Origin: Bacteroides sp.
GTDB taxonomy: Bacteria > Bacteroidota > Bacteroidia > Bacteroidales > Muribaculaceae
Length of the DNA stretch: 64,000 nucleotides
Direction of reading: 5' to 3'
NCBI GenBank assembly: GCA_014801815.1
Contig: JAAVDM010000026.1
Span: forward strand, 16,059-80,058
The first letter of the stretch is position 1; each line of letters begins with the position of its first letter. Shown here one piece after another: positions 20,178-30,000 of this stretch. A program made the position numbers and the translations under genes. Below the pieces are notes generated by a model. The model saw nothing but the letters and a program-made list of their open reading frames with translations. It did no database searches and was not told the DNA's origin.

Positions 20178-20222
20178 CTGGCCTAAAATGATAATTAAAT
20201 TTCCTTATTTGCAAATCGGGTA

Positions 20223-20254
20223 CAAAAATAATGTCTTAAATTTGCAATATCAAA
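20223..20254 (-). promoter_or_regulatory. Putative promoter of the araC-type gene
   Basis: Minus-strand TTTG (20251-20254), 20 bp spacer, TATTTTTG (20223-20230), matching TTTG-N19-21-TAnnTTTG. Confidence 0.45.
20237..20244 (+). promoter_or_regulatory. Putative -7 element for the phenolic acid decarboxylase gene
   Basis: TAAATTTG matches TAnnTTTG, 27 bp before the start codon; overlaps the divergent promoter. Confidence 0.45.
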
Positions 20255-20271
20255 AATAATAAAATACAATT

Positions 20272-20781
20272 ATGGATAAATTTATAGGCTCTCATTTCAT
20301 CTATACCTATGCCAATGGATGGAATTATGAATTATATGTGAAGAATGAAAATACAGTGGATTACCGTATCCATAGCGGAATGGTTGGTGGCCGTTGGGTC
20401 AGAGACCAGAAAGCTGATATTGTAAAGCTCACAGACGGGGTGTATAAGATATCGTGGACTGAACCTACCGGTACTGATGTAAGCCTTAATTTCATGCCCG
20501 GCGAGAACAAGTTGCATGGTGTGATATTCTTCCCTAAATGGGTGAAGGATCATCCCGAGATTACAGTATGTTTCCAGAACGATTTTATTCCTCTGATGGA
20601 AGAAAGCCGTCTTAAATATGAGACATATCCTAAATATGTCGTTCCTGAGTTCGGAAAGATATTCTATTCACGTAACGAGGGTGTAAATAACGAAAAAGTA
20701 ATTTCAGAGGCACCCTACGACGGTATGATAGACGATATTATCAGCGGTAAACTTACTTTTACCGACAACAAAGATAACTGA
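20272..20781 (+). CDS. padC: Phenolic acid decarboxylase
   Basis: [46 protein letters not shown]...[36 protein letters not shown] closely matches the PAD family. Confidence 0.95.
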   Translation: MDKFIGSHFIYTYANGWNYELYVKNENTVDYRIHSGMVGGRWVRDQKADIVKLTDGVYKISWTEPTGTDVSLNFMPGENKLHGVIFFPKWVKDHPEITVCFQNDFIPLMEESRLKYETYPKYVVPEFGKIFYSRNEGVNNEKVISEAPYDGMIDDIISGKLTFTDNKDN

Positions 20782-20813
20782 TACCCAACCGGAATTATCT
20801 CAAAACTAAACCA

Positions 20814-20883
20814 AAACTGACTTACTGATAAACAGAGTGCAGGCTACATGTAACCTGCACTCTGTTTATCAGTAAGTCAGTTT
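20814..20883. terminator. Bidirectional hairpin terminator, 30-bp perfect stem
   Basis: AAACTGACTTACTGATAAACAGAGTGCAGG - CTACATGTAA - CCTGCACTCTGTTTATCAGTAAGTCAGTTT between convergent genes. Confidence 0.85.
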
Positions 20884-20891
20884 CTTATCGG

Positions 20892-21560
20892 TCAGGATAT
20901 TTTTGGCGAACGATAACTGCGTACAGCGTAACATCTTGTGTCATGTTTATACCGTGAGATAGCTATCGTAGGACTGATACCACGTTTTTTTGCTTCGGCA
21001 GCGATTATATGGACGATAGTATAAGGTGTGAGATTTTTAGAGCCTACCGACATAATTGATTTCCATACTGCCGGAGGGATCAGGATATTATTAGCAAATT
21101 CGTCAGCTTCTTTTTCCTCGGGAGACTGAGATGAATAATCGTTTTCGACAGATATATATGATTTACCGGAGTTAAGATGTTGTCGTATATGACCGATTTC
21201 ATGAAGTACATAAAATGCGAGTTTGTCCATATTATGCCGATAAGTTACCACAATAGCCGGATTCTCCCCGACCATTACTGAATAGGCATAAATAGGAGCG
21301 GAGTCAAGTTGGGGAATATGGCAGAAGATAATTCCATTATTGTTAAGAATGTCTTTTAGTCCGGTAACAGTCAGAGTATTCTCGTTGGCAGCTTTCGCAA
21401 TATCTGTAGCTGCCAGTAGACAGCTATCCGGAGAATATGATTTATAAATATCGGATTTAGCTGCTTCCGACCATGCAAGAAGAAGCCATGTGCGCATATT
21501 TACTTCATCAATTTTAAGTTTATCGCTGCGCTTAAAAAATCCGACTGTATTACTTTCCAT
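20892..21560 (-). CDS. ImmA/IrrE family metallopeptidase; probably the C-terminal part of a frameshifted HigA-ImmA fusion
   Basis: HEIGHIRQH zinc motif; KEADEFANNILIPPAVW; same-frame coding potential continues upstream of this ATG to about 21658. Confidence 0.85.
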   Translation of the reverse strand: MESNTVGFFKRSDKLKIDEVNMRTWLLLAWSEAAKSDIYKSYSPDSCLLAATDIAKAANENTLTVTGLKDILNNNGIIFCHIPQLDSAPIYAYSVMVGENPAIVVTYRHNMDKLAFYVLHEIGHIRQHLNSGKSYISVENDYSSQSPEEKEADEFANNILIPPAVWKSIMSVGSKNLTPYTIVHIIAAEAKKRGISPTIAISRYKHDTRCYAVRSYRSPKIS

Positions 21561-21648
21561 TGCCTGTAAACTATTAATGTCTGTTGACAGATGTTTTTTT
21601 AGTTCTGACAGGCGTTCTGCTGCTGTATTCTTATTAATACCAAAAAAC

Positions 21649-21993
21649 TTATATATAAGTCAGATTAAGAATTGAACTTATTGACTGCTCTTCCATAGTG
21701 GCCGCTATATCAACCGAATCAATTTCGGCCCGGCGTTTCAGTATATAGTTGTATCGGTTCTGAAGATTCATCCATATCTGAAATGATATACCGAGAGCTT
21801 TTTCCAGTTTAATAGCTATAGTTTCAGTTATATGTCGTTTACCCTTAATAACTTCGCTTAGATTTGGTGCAGGCATACCTATAGCCCGAGCAAAATCTTT
21901 CTGTTTTATACCTCGGGCCTGAAGTTCACATTTCAGTACGCTACCGGGGTGAGTGGGACGTATGGGTATGATGTCTTTAGCGTTTGTTGCCAT
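21649..21993 (-). CDS. HigA-type XRE antitoxin / N-terminal part of an HTH-ImmA fusion
   Basis: IRPTHPGSVLKCELQARGIKQKDFARAIGMPAPNLSEVIKGKRHITETIAIKLEKALGI HTH; ORF terminates inside a TATATATAA tract. Confidence 0.88.
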   Translation of the reverse strand: MATNAKDIIPIRPTHPGSVLKCELQARGIKQKDFARAIGMPAPNLSEVIKGKRHITETIAIKLEKALGISFQIWMNLQNRYNYILKRRAEIDSVDIAATMEEQSISSILNLTYI

Positions 21994-22299
21994 AGGGCTT
22001 CGAGTCTATTTCAATTAATTTGACTTCTATACCACCGGCATGTTCAGTGAATAATAATCTTTCGACGCGGTTATTCATTATTCTGACCGAACTCTCCGGA
22101 CGGTATTTAATTGTTCATAATGCAGGTAACTGAACATTTTAAGATCGGAAGTAACTTCTGTACTCAACATCAAATTGATTACCTGTATATACGCATCAAT
22201 AAAACGCTGGTTTCTTGCCAGTTTCTTATATCTGCCATCTTTAGTTCTTCCGGTCTCGTACAATTCTCTTAGTGCATCATCAGTAAAGATAACATTCAT
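21977..22299 (-). pseudogene. HigB/RelE-like toxin with apparent -1 frameshift
   Basis: MNVIFTDDALRELYETG...SDLKMFSYLHYEQLN in one frame, continued in another frame as KYRPESSVRIMNNRVERLLFTEHAGGIEVKLIEIDSKPYGNKR*, whose stop overlaps the antitoxin start by 17 nt. Confidence 0.75.
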
Positions 22300-22392
22300 C
22301 AGTTGTAAAATATCTTGCAAATATACTAAAATTACCATATATAGGTAATTTTTTACTTGTTTATTTTATTTGACGTGTAGAGCTTTACTATA

Positions 22393-22441
22393 TTATGGAA
22401 CTGTCCGCCCATAGAAATTCTATGAGCGGACAGTCCCATAA
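22393..22441. terminator. Long hairpin (about 24-bp arms, wobble pairs)
   Basis: TTATGGAACTGTCCGCCCATAGAAATTCTATGAGCGGACAGTCCCATAA inverted repeat. Confidence 0.6.
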
Positions 22442-22469
22442 AGCACATAAGTGACAGGAGAATAAAGTT

Positions 22470-22506
22470 AGAAATGGTGAGCCGGAACTTCCGATTCACC
22501 ATTTCT
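22470..22506 (-). terminator. Hairpin terminator of the 22532-26998 gene
   Basis: AGAAATGGTGAgcCGGAA / TTCCGatTCACCATTTCT just downstream of the stop codon. Confidence 0.65.
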
Positions 22507-22531
22507 ACTACAATATCGGGATAAGATTATC

Positions 22532-25500
22532 TCAAAGAACTCTTACCTTAGCCACCGTCTTACCGGCCTTGACCATATAGATGCCGGGTTCGGCAGGTAT
22601 AGTGGCTGTGCCGTCAGGACAGGCGGTGAGGCTGTGCAGCTTACCGTCGGCAGTGTAGACAGCGATGTTGTCGGCAGTAGCACCTATAACGTAGATGTTG
22701 CCGCGACCGCCGGCTATACGCAGATTGCTGTTGATTTCAGCGACTGAACTACCATCGACAAACGCTGCGTTGCTCAGAGGCCCTTCGTAGAGGTTACCCT
22801 CGGCATCGGTTACTACAGTAGTAACATGGTAGACAGCACCCTCCTCAGTCGAAGCATCGATATGATTATATCTCGTGTCGGTCACTTTGTCAGCCACGAG
22901 AGTGCGCGGGTTCTCACCATTGGTGACATAGACACGATAAGAGTCTATGTCCCATTCCGAAAGTTCGGCGGGTGTGAATTCAACGTCATCAATCATAGCG
23001 GCGAAAGCACCCCAGCTACGATACTCGAAGGCGAAGTAACGGGCATTCTGAGGAAGTGTGAACTGAACCTGCTCCCAGCTTTCGCTGCCCGATTTGGTGA
23101 AGGGCTGCTGCATGGTGAACGAGTTTATATCATCATCAGTCTCAGATACCCATATTGCTATGGTCTCCGGATAAGTACTATCGATAGTACCGAACCAGAA
23201 GCTGACTGTAGTACCGCCTTCGACACGCGGCGAGATAAGCCAGTCAGATGACTGTACAGGCTCCTCGCCATCTTCATAGGCAAGAGAGCGGGCCATAACA
23301 AACTGTTTGCCAGAATGCGGGCACAGACGGGCATCATTCATAGTACCCATAGCCTCGGCATCAAACACTATCCATGCACCCAGGTCGGTATTGCCCACCC
23401 ACGAGAGTCCGTTGATAGTGAAAGGTACACCGCCGTCACGGTCTACATTACGCCAGCGACCTATTGTACCGGTGTTGCGGTGCGAAGGCATATTCTCGAA
23501 GCCTTCGGTCTCGCCGTACACAGCATTAGGACGGCTCCATGTCAGCTCAACACCGTTGCCGACAGCGTCTGAAGCATTAAGGTCTTCAACGATAGGAAGT
23601 ACATTGTCTGCCAATGTGAATGATAGGGCAGCAGTATTGTTGTGCTCGATTTCGTCATCATCGGCTACAATGCTTGCACGTACCTGAAGGTCGTTATATG
23701 CGAGATACTCGACAAGCATCGGGAACGTGAAATTACGTTCGAAGCTGCGGCCGGCGTCAGTACGTCCGACATTTACAGTTTCCGAAGCAATAACATTACC
23801 ATCACCAAGTAAATCAACGACGATAGAGGTTGTACCTATTTCAAGACCGGAGTTTACAATCTTGACGGCGAATACAGCATCATCGCCAACTACAGTTGAT
23901 TCAGGGCCAGTCAGCGACTGCATAGAGAAATCATGTTCCACATCACGCAGTACTTCAAAACTCTCCACCAGACAGTGGGCATCGCTATAGTCAGCTAAGA
24001 TAGCACGGAGACGGAACTGAATCCAGCCTTGATTCATGAATGACTCCGGAAGCTCGACATTCCAGTCTACCCATTTCTGAGCCGAACCGGGTGTCAGATC
24101 AGCTATCATCACATAATCCGTAGCCTCTGAGGTGCGACCCCAGAGTTGCATAGAAGCAGCATGAGCGTATTGCCAGTGGCGGATACGTACTATTGCTTCA
24201 TTAACATCTTCGGTAGACATCTTCGGAGATATCAGTTCACCCATACCCGGGCCGGAAACGAGATTGTAGCAATCAAGTGCGCCTAAGGAAATGACGGGAT
24301 TACCGATTCCAATACCATCCATTGAGCTGACCGAATTCCAGAGACAGTTGCCAAATTCGCCTTCACCATTATTCTGCCATGGAGTATAGTCAAAACCTGT
24401 GCTGTTGAAGCGTTCGGAAAGAGGTATCGGTAGAGCCGGGCCGATGATGTCCTGTATGTAAGGTGACAGAAGCGACTGTCCCATTTCGTTTGAGGCGAGT
24501 ACACCAAGACGGTATATCTGCTGTGACGAGCCGGTATAAGTAACGTCATACGTACATTCCGATGTAGTACCTAACAGCGTATTGTTGTTGGCGCTGTACA
24601 GATATATCTTGTACACCAGATTGTCAGTGTCCACATAGGCACCGTGTTCACCCTGTTCCGGAGCTTCCCATGTAAGTGTGAATGTCTTATTGTCACTTGA
24701 TGCCGACAGCTGGACATTGATGGGGTAGACCGGTACGTCAATACCTACATAAGCCTTGGCTAACTGAGCCACACCCTTACCCTGCGAAGCAGTTGAAGGA
24801 GTGAGGAAGAAATTCTGCATACCGCTTTCGGGTACTTCGATTTCCATAATGACACGCTCACCGGGTTTTGCTTCGGCTTGTACCGAGTTGGTACCGCAGG
24901 AAAGCACAAATGTCACAGTCTCGTCCATATCGAGTGCCGTGCCGTTGATGGCCTTGAGCGGTGCGGTAAAGCTGGCTGTTGCTTTAAGTTCTCCGAGAGG
25001 AGCCGCAAATACTGTCAGGTCATTTGTCTCGCCGGGTGCCAGAGCGGAAGACGCCTCGTCGAGAGCTATGTGGAAGTTGCGCATCTTGACACCACGATAG
25101 CGGTAGGCACCTGAAGTACTGGAATGGAAGCCTATATAATAAGCTCCCGGCTGTGTGATACCGAAATCTGCGGTTACCGTAGTGTCTTCGGGTGTCTGAC
25201 GTTCGGCATGGTTGTATATACGGGTTGACATTGACTCAGGCACGGGATAAGTGCCTATGTATATCTCAAGGTCATCGTTATGGTCAGCGACTCCGAAGTA
25301 GTTGGAGTAGTCAAAGCTAATGCTGTAACGAGCGTCTACATCGTCCAATTTTATAGCGGGCAGGAAGAACCAGTCATCGGGACTCTGATAATACTGTACG
25401 CTACCGACAGCAATATATGACTTACCGTCCTTCTCGTAGTATGAGAACTCGTTTTCATCATTGTTGCTGTTGATCACAGTGAAGAGATCCACCTGCTCAC

Positions 25501-26998
25501 GGATCGGCTCTATGGATACAGGCAGTTCAAGGGGAGTACCTATTACAGTGGAAAGAGCTTCCGAAGGCTGTGACACATGACCGTTGGCTGTAGCTGTTAC
25601 CGTAAATGCCACGCGACGCATGTCTCCCTCAGTATCGATAACATACCAGGATGTTTCGATCGGTTCCTCATTGATGCGCTCGCCGTTGGCATAGACATCG
25701 TATGTCATGAAGGTCATGTCGATATAACCGCCGTTGACTGAAGCCGAAGGTTTAGACCAATAGAGCAGTGAACCGTCAAGGCTAAGCTGTGAAGGCGGAA
25801 TCGAGGTGTCATGACCGGCGTAGAACGTTCTCTTGGCTTTAGGGCCGGCCACACCGTATGTCTGTCCGAAGATTGCCAGTTCGTGCAGACCCTCGGCCAC
25901 TGAGACCTGAGTCTTTACAGTTGCACCGGGTTCGGCAGAGTCATTCCATACAGGCTCTCCGTCAACAGTGATAACCATCTCGATGTTGCCGGAAAGAGGT
26001 GTACCGTCGAAAGTTGACTCGGGAACTTTGAACGCAACCTCACCCGAAAGTGACGGACCGTCAAACTCTACAGCTGTGAGTGTCGGTTCGGCAGGTGCGT
26101 TGTCAGCAGCATACTGGTCTGTACAGAAAACACCGGCGAACATATATCCCTGCGGCAGAGGCTCACCGTCATAGACGTCGAATGAGCCGTCACCTACATT
26201 GATATAAGCTAACTGGTATACCTGTTCAGTATTATTTGGATACATGGTGACAAAGCAGTGATCCTGCGGGCTGTACACCAGATGTTGTGATGTTGACTCC
26301 TGTGGAATTACAAAATCCTCGTAATCCTCGAATACCTTGACCTCATAACAAGAAGCTGTCTCACGGTCTACCATATACATGACGCCGTTGTTCTTGATAC
26401 CGTACAGCTGTCCGTCGGCCGGATTGTATGCCAGCGAAGCCATGAAATCACTGCCACCGTTACCTACGTTACCGATATGGCGTGTAGTCCAGTCAGCAGG
26501 ATTAATTTCAATAAGCTGATTGAAGCCGAATGTAACAAGGTCGACAGCCAGACCGTAGAACATATCACGGTCGTTATCGTAGGTCAGAGCGTAACAGAAA
26601 CCGAAATCCTCGACTGTAAAGTTGATATTGTCAAGGCGACGTCCGGCAGTGGTGTCAAATACCTTCCAGAATACTGAAAGGTCACCTGTAACCATGTTCT
26701 GAGAGAAGTCAGGTATATAAAGTATATCACCGCGCATAGCGCCATCCTGCAGCTGGGGTTCCATATTAATAAAATCCATGCTGCTGAAAGTGGAGGTGAC
26801 AGTGCCGTCGGTCAGATTTATCGGACCGAAACAACCGATATAGCCCTGATCCGAAAGACCGGTAGAGTATAGAGCGTATACATGCCCTGCCGGTGAATCA
26901 GCTGACTTAGCCGGTACTCCGGCGGCGGCCGGAGTCTGTGTGCTCCAGGCCGCCGCTGCGATAGCGGCACCACCCATCAAACTAAATATTAGTCTCAT
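22532..26998 (-). CDS. Giant secreted multidomain protein (propeller-like N-region, FnIII-like and cleaved-adhesin/choice-of-anchor-J-like domains, T9SS-like C-terminal domain)
   Basis: Signal peptide; LVSGPGMGELISPKM and SSDWLISPRVEGGTTVSFWFGTID adhesin-type motifs; tail ADGKLHSLTACPDGTATIPAEPGIYMVKAGKTVAKVRVL. Confidence 0.75.
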   Translation of the reverse strand: MRLIFSLMGGAAIAAAAWSTQTPAAAGVPAKSADSPAGHVYALYSTGLSDQGYIGCFGPINLTDGTVTSTFSSMDFINMEPQLQDGAMRGDILYIPDFSQNMVTGDLSVFWKVFDTTAGRRLDNINFTVEDFGFCYALTYDNDRDMFYGLAVDLVTFGFNQLIEINPADWTTRHIGNVGNGGSDFMASLAYNPADGQLYGIKNNGVMYMVDRETASCYEVKVFEDYEDFVIPQESTSQHLVYSPQDHCFVTMYPNNTEQVYQLAYINVGDGSFDVYDGEPLPQGYMFAGVFCTDQYAADNAPAEPTLTAVEFDGPSLSGEVAFKVPESTFDGTPLSGNIEMVITVDGEPVWNDSAEPGATVKTQVSVAEGLHELAIFGQTYGVAGPKAKRTFYAGHDTSIPPSQLSLDGSLLYWSKPSASVNGGYIDMTFMTYDVYANGERINEEPIETSWYVIDTEGDMRRVAFTVTATANGHVSQPSEALSTVIGTPLELPVSIEPIREQVDLFTVINSNNDENEFSYYEKDGKSYIAVGSVQYYQSPDDWFFLPAIKLDDVDARYSISFDYSNYFGVADHNDDLEIYIGTYPVPESMSTRIYNHAERQTPEDTTVTADFGITQPGAYYIGFHSSTSGAYRYRGVKMRNFHIALDEASSALAPGETNDLTVFAAPLGELKATASFTAPLKAINGTALDMDETVTFVLSCGTNSVQAEAKPGERVIMEIEVPESGMQNFFLTPSTASQGKGVAQLAKAYVGIDVPVYPINVQLSASSDNKTFTLTWEAPEQGEHGAYVDTDNLVYKIYLYSANNNTLLGTTSECTYDVTYTGSSQQIYRLGVLASNEMGQSLLSPYIQDIIGPALPIPLSERFNSTGFDYTPWQNNGEGEFGNCLWNSVSSMDGIGIGNPVISLGALDCYNLVSGPGMGELISPKMSTEDVNEAIVRIRHWQYAHAASMQLWGRTSEATDYVMIADLTPGSAQKWVDWNVELPESFMNQGWIQFRLRAILADYSDAHCLVESFEVLRDVEHDFSMQSLTGPESTVVGDDAVFAVKIVNSGLEIGTTSIVVDLLGDGNVIASETVNVGRTDAGRSFERNFTFPMLVEYLAYNDLQVRASIVADDDEIEHNNTAALSFTLADNVLPIVEDLNASDAVGNGVELTWSRPNAVYGETEGFENMPSHRNTGTIGRWRNVDRDGGVPFTINGLSWVGNTDLGAWIVFDAEAMGTMNDARLCPHSGKQFVMARSLAYEDGEEPVQSSDWLISPRVEGGTTVSFWFGTIDSTYPETIAIWVSETDDDINSFTMQQPFTKSGSESWEQVQFTLPQNARYFAFEYRSWGAFAAMIDDVEFTPAELSEWDIDSYRVYVTNGENPRTLVADKVTDTRYNHIDASTEEGAVYHVTTVVTDAEGNLYEGPLSNAAFVDGSSVAEINSNLRIAGGRGNIYVIGATADNIAVYTADGKLHSLTACPDGTATIPAEPGIYMVKAGKTVAKVRVL

Positions 26999-27027
26999 GT
27001 GTATTGTGGTTTAAGTATTATTGTCGG

Positions 27028-27051
27028 AATATCGCGTGCACACGCGATATT
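27028..27051 (-). terminator. Short hairpin between the two giant adhesin genes
   Basis: AATATCGCGTG-CA-CACGCGATATT perfect inverted repeat, adjacent to the stop at 27054. Confidence 0.6.
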
Positions 27052-27053
27052 TA

Positions 27054-30000
27054 TCATTTCACCATTACTTTGGCAAAAGCGTTACCGCCCTTGACAATAT
27101 AGACACCTGTCTCACATGGTATACTCTGACGATCGGAAGTGATGTGTACATACTGCATCAGTTTGCCGTCAGCCGCATATATGGCGAGTGCCTGACCGTC
27201 GAGTCCTTCGGCTATTATCGCGCCGGTAGAACCGTAGACACCTTCGAGAGTTCTGATATCATCAACGAATGAACTGCCGATAGTGACTGTGTTTGAACGC
27301 GGACCGTCTTTGCGGAAATCGTTGTTGAGTACTGTGGTGAGGACGTTGTACGAAGCTGAACCGTCAGCGGGAGTACTGTCATTCCATGATGTGCTCTGTA
27401 CGTCTTCCGCTATTGTCTGCTGTACACCGTCAACAGTGCGAAGCACCTTGTAGCCGGCTACCTCCCAGCTGAACAGACGGGCCGGAGTGTAGACGATATC
27501 ATCTATCATGGCGCCGAATGAGTCGAAGCTTGCGTAACGCAGTGCGAAGTAGCGAGCTTCGGCGGGCAGCGTGAAGTTAACGAATTCCCAACCCTCGTCA
27601 CCGCTCTTGGAGAATGTGCGCAGACGTTTGAACGAACCGTTTGTATTCGAAGTCTGTACCGAACCGTCCTCATCGGGGCTTACGGGTACATAGGGGTCAA
27701 ATTCGGGTTCTGTAGCGCTCCACCATACCTCGACATATTCGGTGTAGTCAGTGCTGATAGAACCAAGCCAGAATGTTACCTCTGTGCCACCGGCTACTTC
27801 AGGAGAGACGAGCCAGTCAGAAGCCTGAACCATACCATCGCCGCTTTCCTCATCATATTCACAGCTGCGGGCCATGAGGTACTGACTTCCCGAGTGGGGT
27901 GCCAGACGGGCATCGCTCATGATGTTGAGGGACTGTGCGTCGATAACCATCCATGCAGACGGCTGACGGTTGTTGGGCCATTCAAGACCGTTCACCAGCC
28001 AGCAGGTACGGCCATCGAAGTCAATGTTACGCCACTGACCGATGTAATCCGCAAGTATGAAAGGCTCGGCCATTTCGAAACCGTCCTCACCGCCGAATGT
28101 CAGGTCGGGTTCGCTCCATGTGAGAGCCACAGTGCCGTCTACGTTACGCTCGGCTGCAAGGTCGGTCACTACCGGAGCCTCATGAGCCTTGATTTCGAGA
28201 CGTACGGAAAGGGTATTGTTCTCAAGCACTTCGTCCTCGTCAGCCTCTACAGTGGCAGTCACTGTCAGCGGAGCGTTAGCGAGATATTCAGCCTCGACAT
28301 TGAACATTACATTTTTCAGATACTCGCGGTTGCTCTGCAGGCGGCGTATATCATCGGTCTCTGACAGGAGCACATTGCCGGTAGCATCGGTAACAGTGGT
28401 GGTAAGCGTACCGCTCATAACCTCCATACCGGCGTTGAGAACACGTACCTGGAAGTTGACATCGTCGCCTACTGTAGCCTCGGTGACACCGCTTATGGAA
28501 GCCACTTTCAGGTCATTCTCCACATTCTGAAGAAGTTCATATCCGTCGATGAAACCGTATTCTTTAAGTTCGGTAGAAAGGTCTGCACGAACTCTGAATT
28601 CAACCCATGGAGCCTCTTCGAAACCGTCGGACAGAACAACTATATCTTCTCTCCATACACCGCGCTCGGGATATTCCGGCTCGATATCAGCTATTTTCAC
28701 AGCTTCTTCGGCACCGTAGCGACGTGCCCACAGAGAGTAGGCAGGAGTGTACTTCCAGTCAAGCCAACGCAGTTTGAAGCCGGTCTTTTGCGAAGCTGAG
28801 GTTGTGACTTTGGGCAGCAGAATTTCAGCCTTGGTGGGAACACTGCCGGTGTTGAATACTACCAGACCTCCACCGTTGAAATCGGTAGCCACACCTGTAC
28901 CCATATTCAGTACCGAGGCTATTGACTCTACAGAAGAGTTGATGAACTCTCCCGACATGGTATGGGTGACGGGATTGTAAGCAAAGCCATTTGAATTGAA
29001 ATTCTCTACCAGAGGTATGGGGTTGGGAGTACCGAGAGTTTCGCGGGTGAACAGAGAATAACGTGATTCACCTATTTCGTTAACAGCGGCGGGGCCGATG
29101 TAGTACTGATGCTGAGGAGTGGTGGGTACTGTGTACGAGAACGAACATTCGTGTGTGGTACCTACCTGATTGTATGATACACCCTCTACTACGTAGATAC
29201 GGTATTCAAGATTGTCGACATCTACATAGCCGCCGTTTTCGCCGATAGGTTCGGGCTTATCCCATGTCATTGTGATGGTCATGTTGTCAGCCGAAGTCGA
29301 ATATCTGATGTTGCGGGGTGCCAGCGGACGGTCTATACCTACATACAGACTTTGACTGGTGGATATACCTTCGCCTTTGGAGTTGGCTCCTATTACAGAG
29401 ATTGTATTATAGCCCGAGGCAGGAACATCTACCGATACCTCACCGGTAGTACCGGGAAGCAGTTCGAGTGTTGATTTAGCATCGCCGCAGCTGACGGTAT
29501 AGGTTATGGTATCGGCTGCATCAAGAGCATTGCCTACGAGGTCAAGTGTCGGAGCTGTTATGGTGATATCAGCTTTGAGTGCCCCTGAGGGAGCGGCTTT
29601 TGCACTTATCTGAGGCATAGCGGGTGCCTGCGAAGAATAACCTTCGAGCGATTCGATATGGAAATCGCTTAACTTTACACCGTAACCGTTGCGTGAGGTG
29701 CAGTGGAAACCCACATAATAATCACCGGCCTCCGGCAGAGCGAAACGGCGGCTTATTGTGATGGGAGTTGGTTCGTAGAGGTTCTGACCGCTGTAGAGCA
29801 GCTGTGTCATGGCTTGTGGGTCAGCGGCACGGCCGATGTAGACACTCAGATTCTCGGAAGCCTCATAGAATGAGAAGTTACTGTATGAGAAGCTGATGTT
29901 GTACAGATTTTCAGGCTTGTCGAAAGCCAGCAGCGGCAGGAACAGCCAGTCGTCAGCCGATGAAGTGCGGGTGAGGTCGATACCTAAATAGTAATCGCCC

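Noticed and set aside
22078-22338. 86-aa ORF as a complete novel small protein
   Set aside because: Its last eight residues are out of frame relative to clear HigB-like continuation in another frame; treated as a frameshifted toxin.
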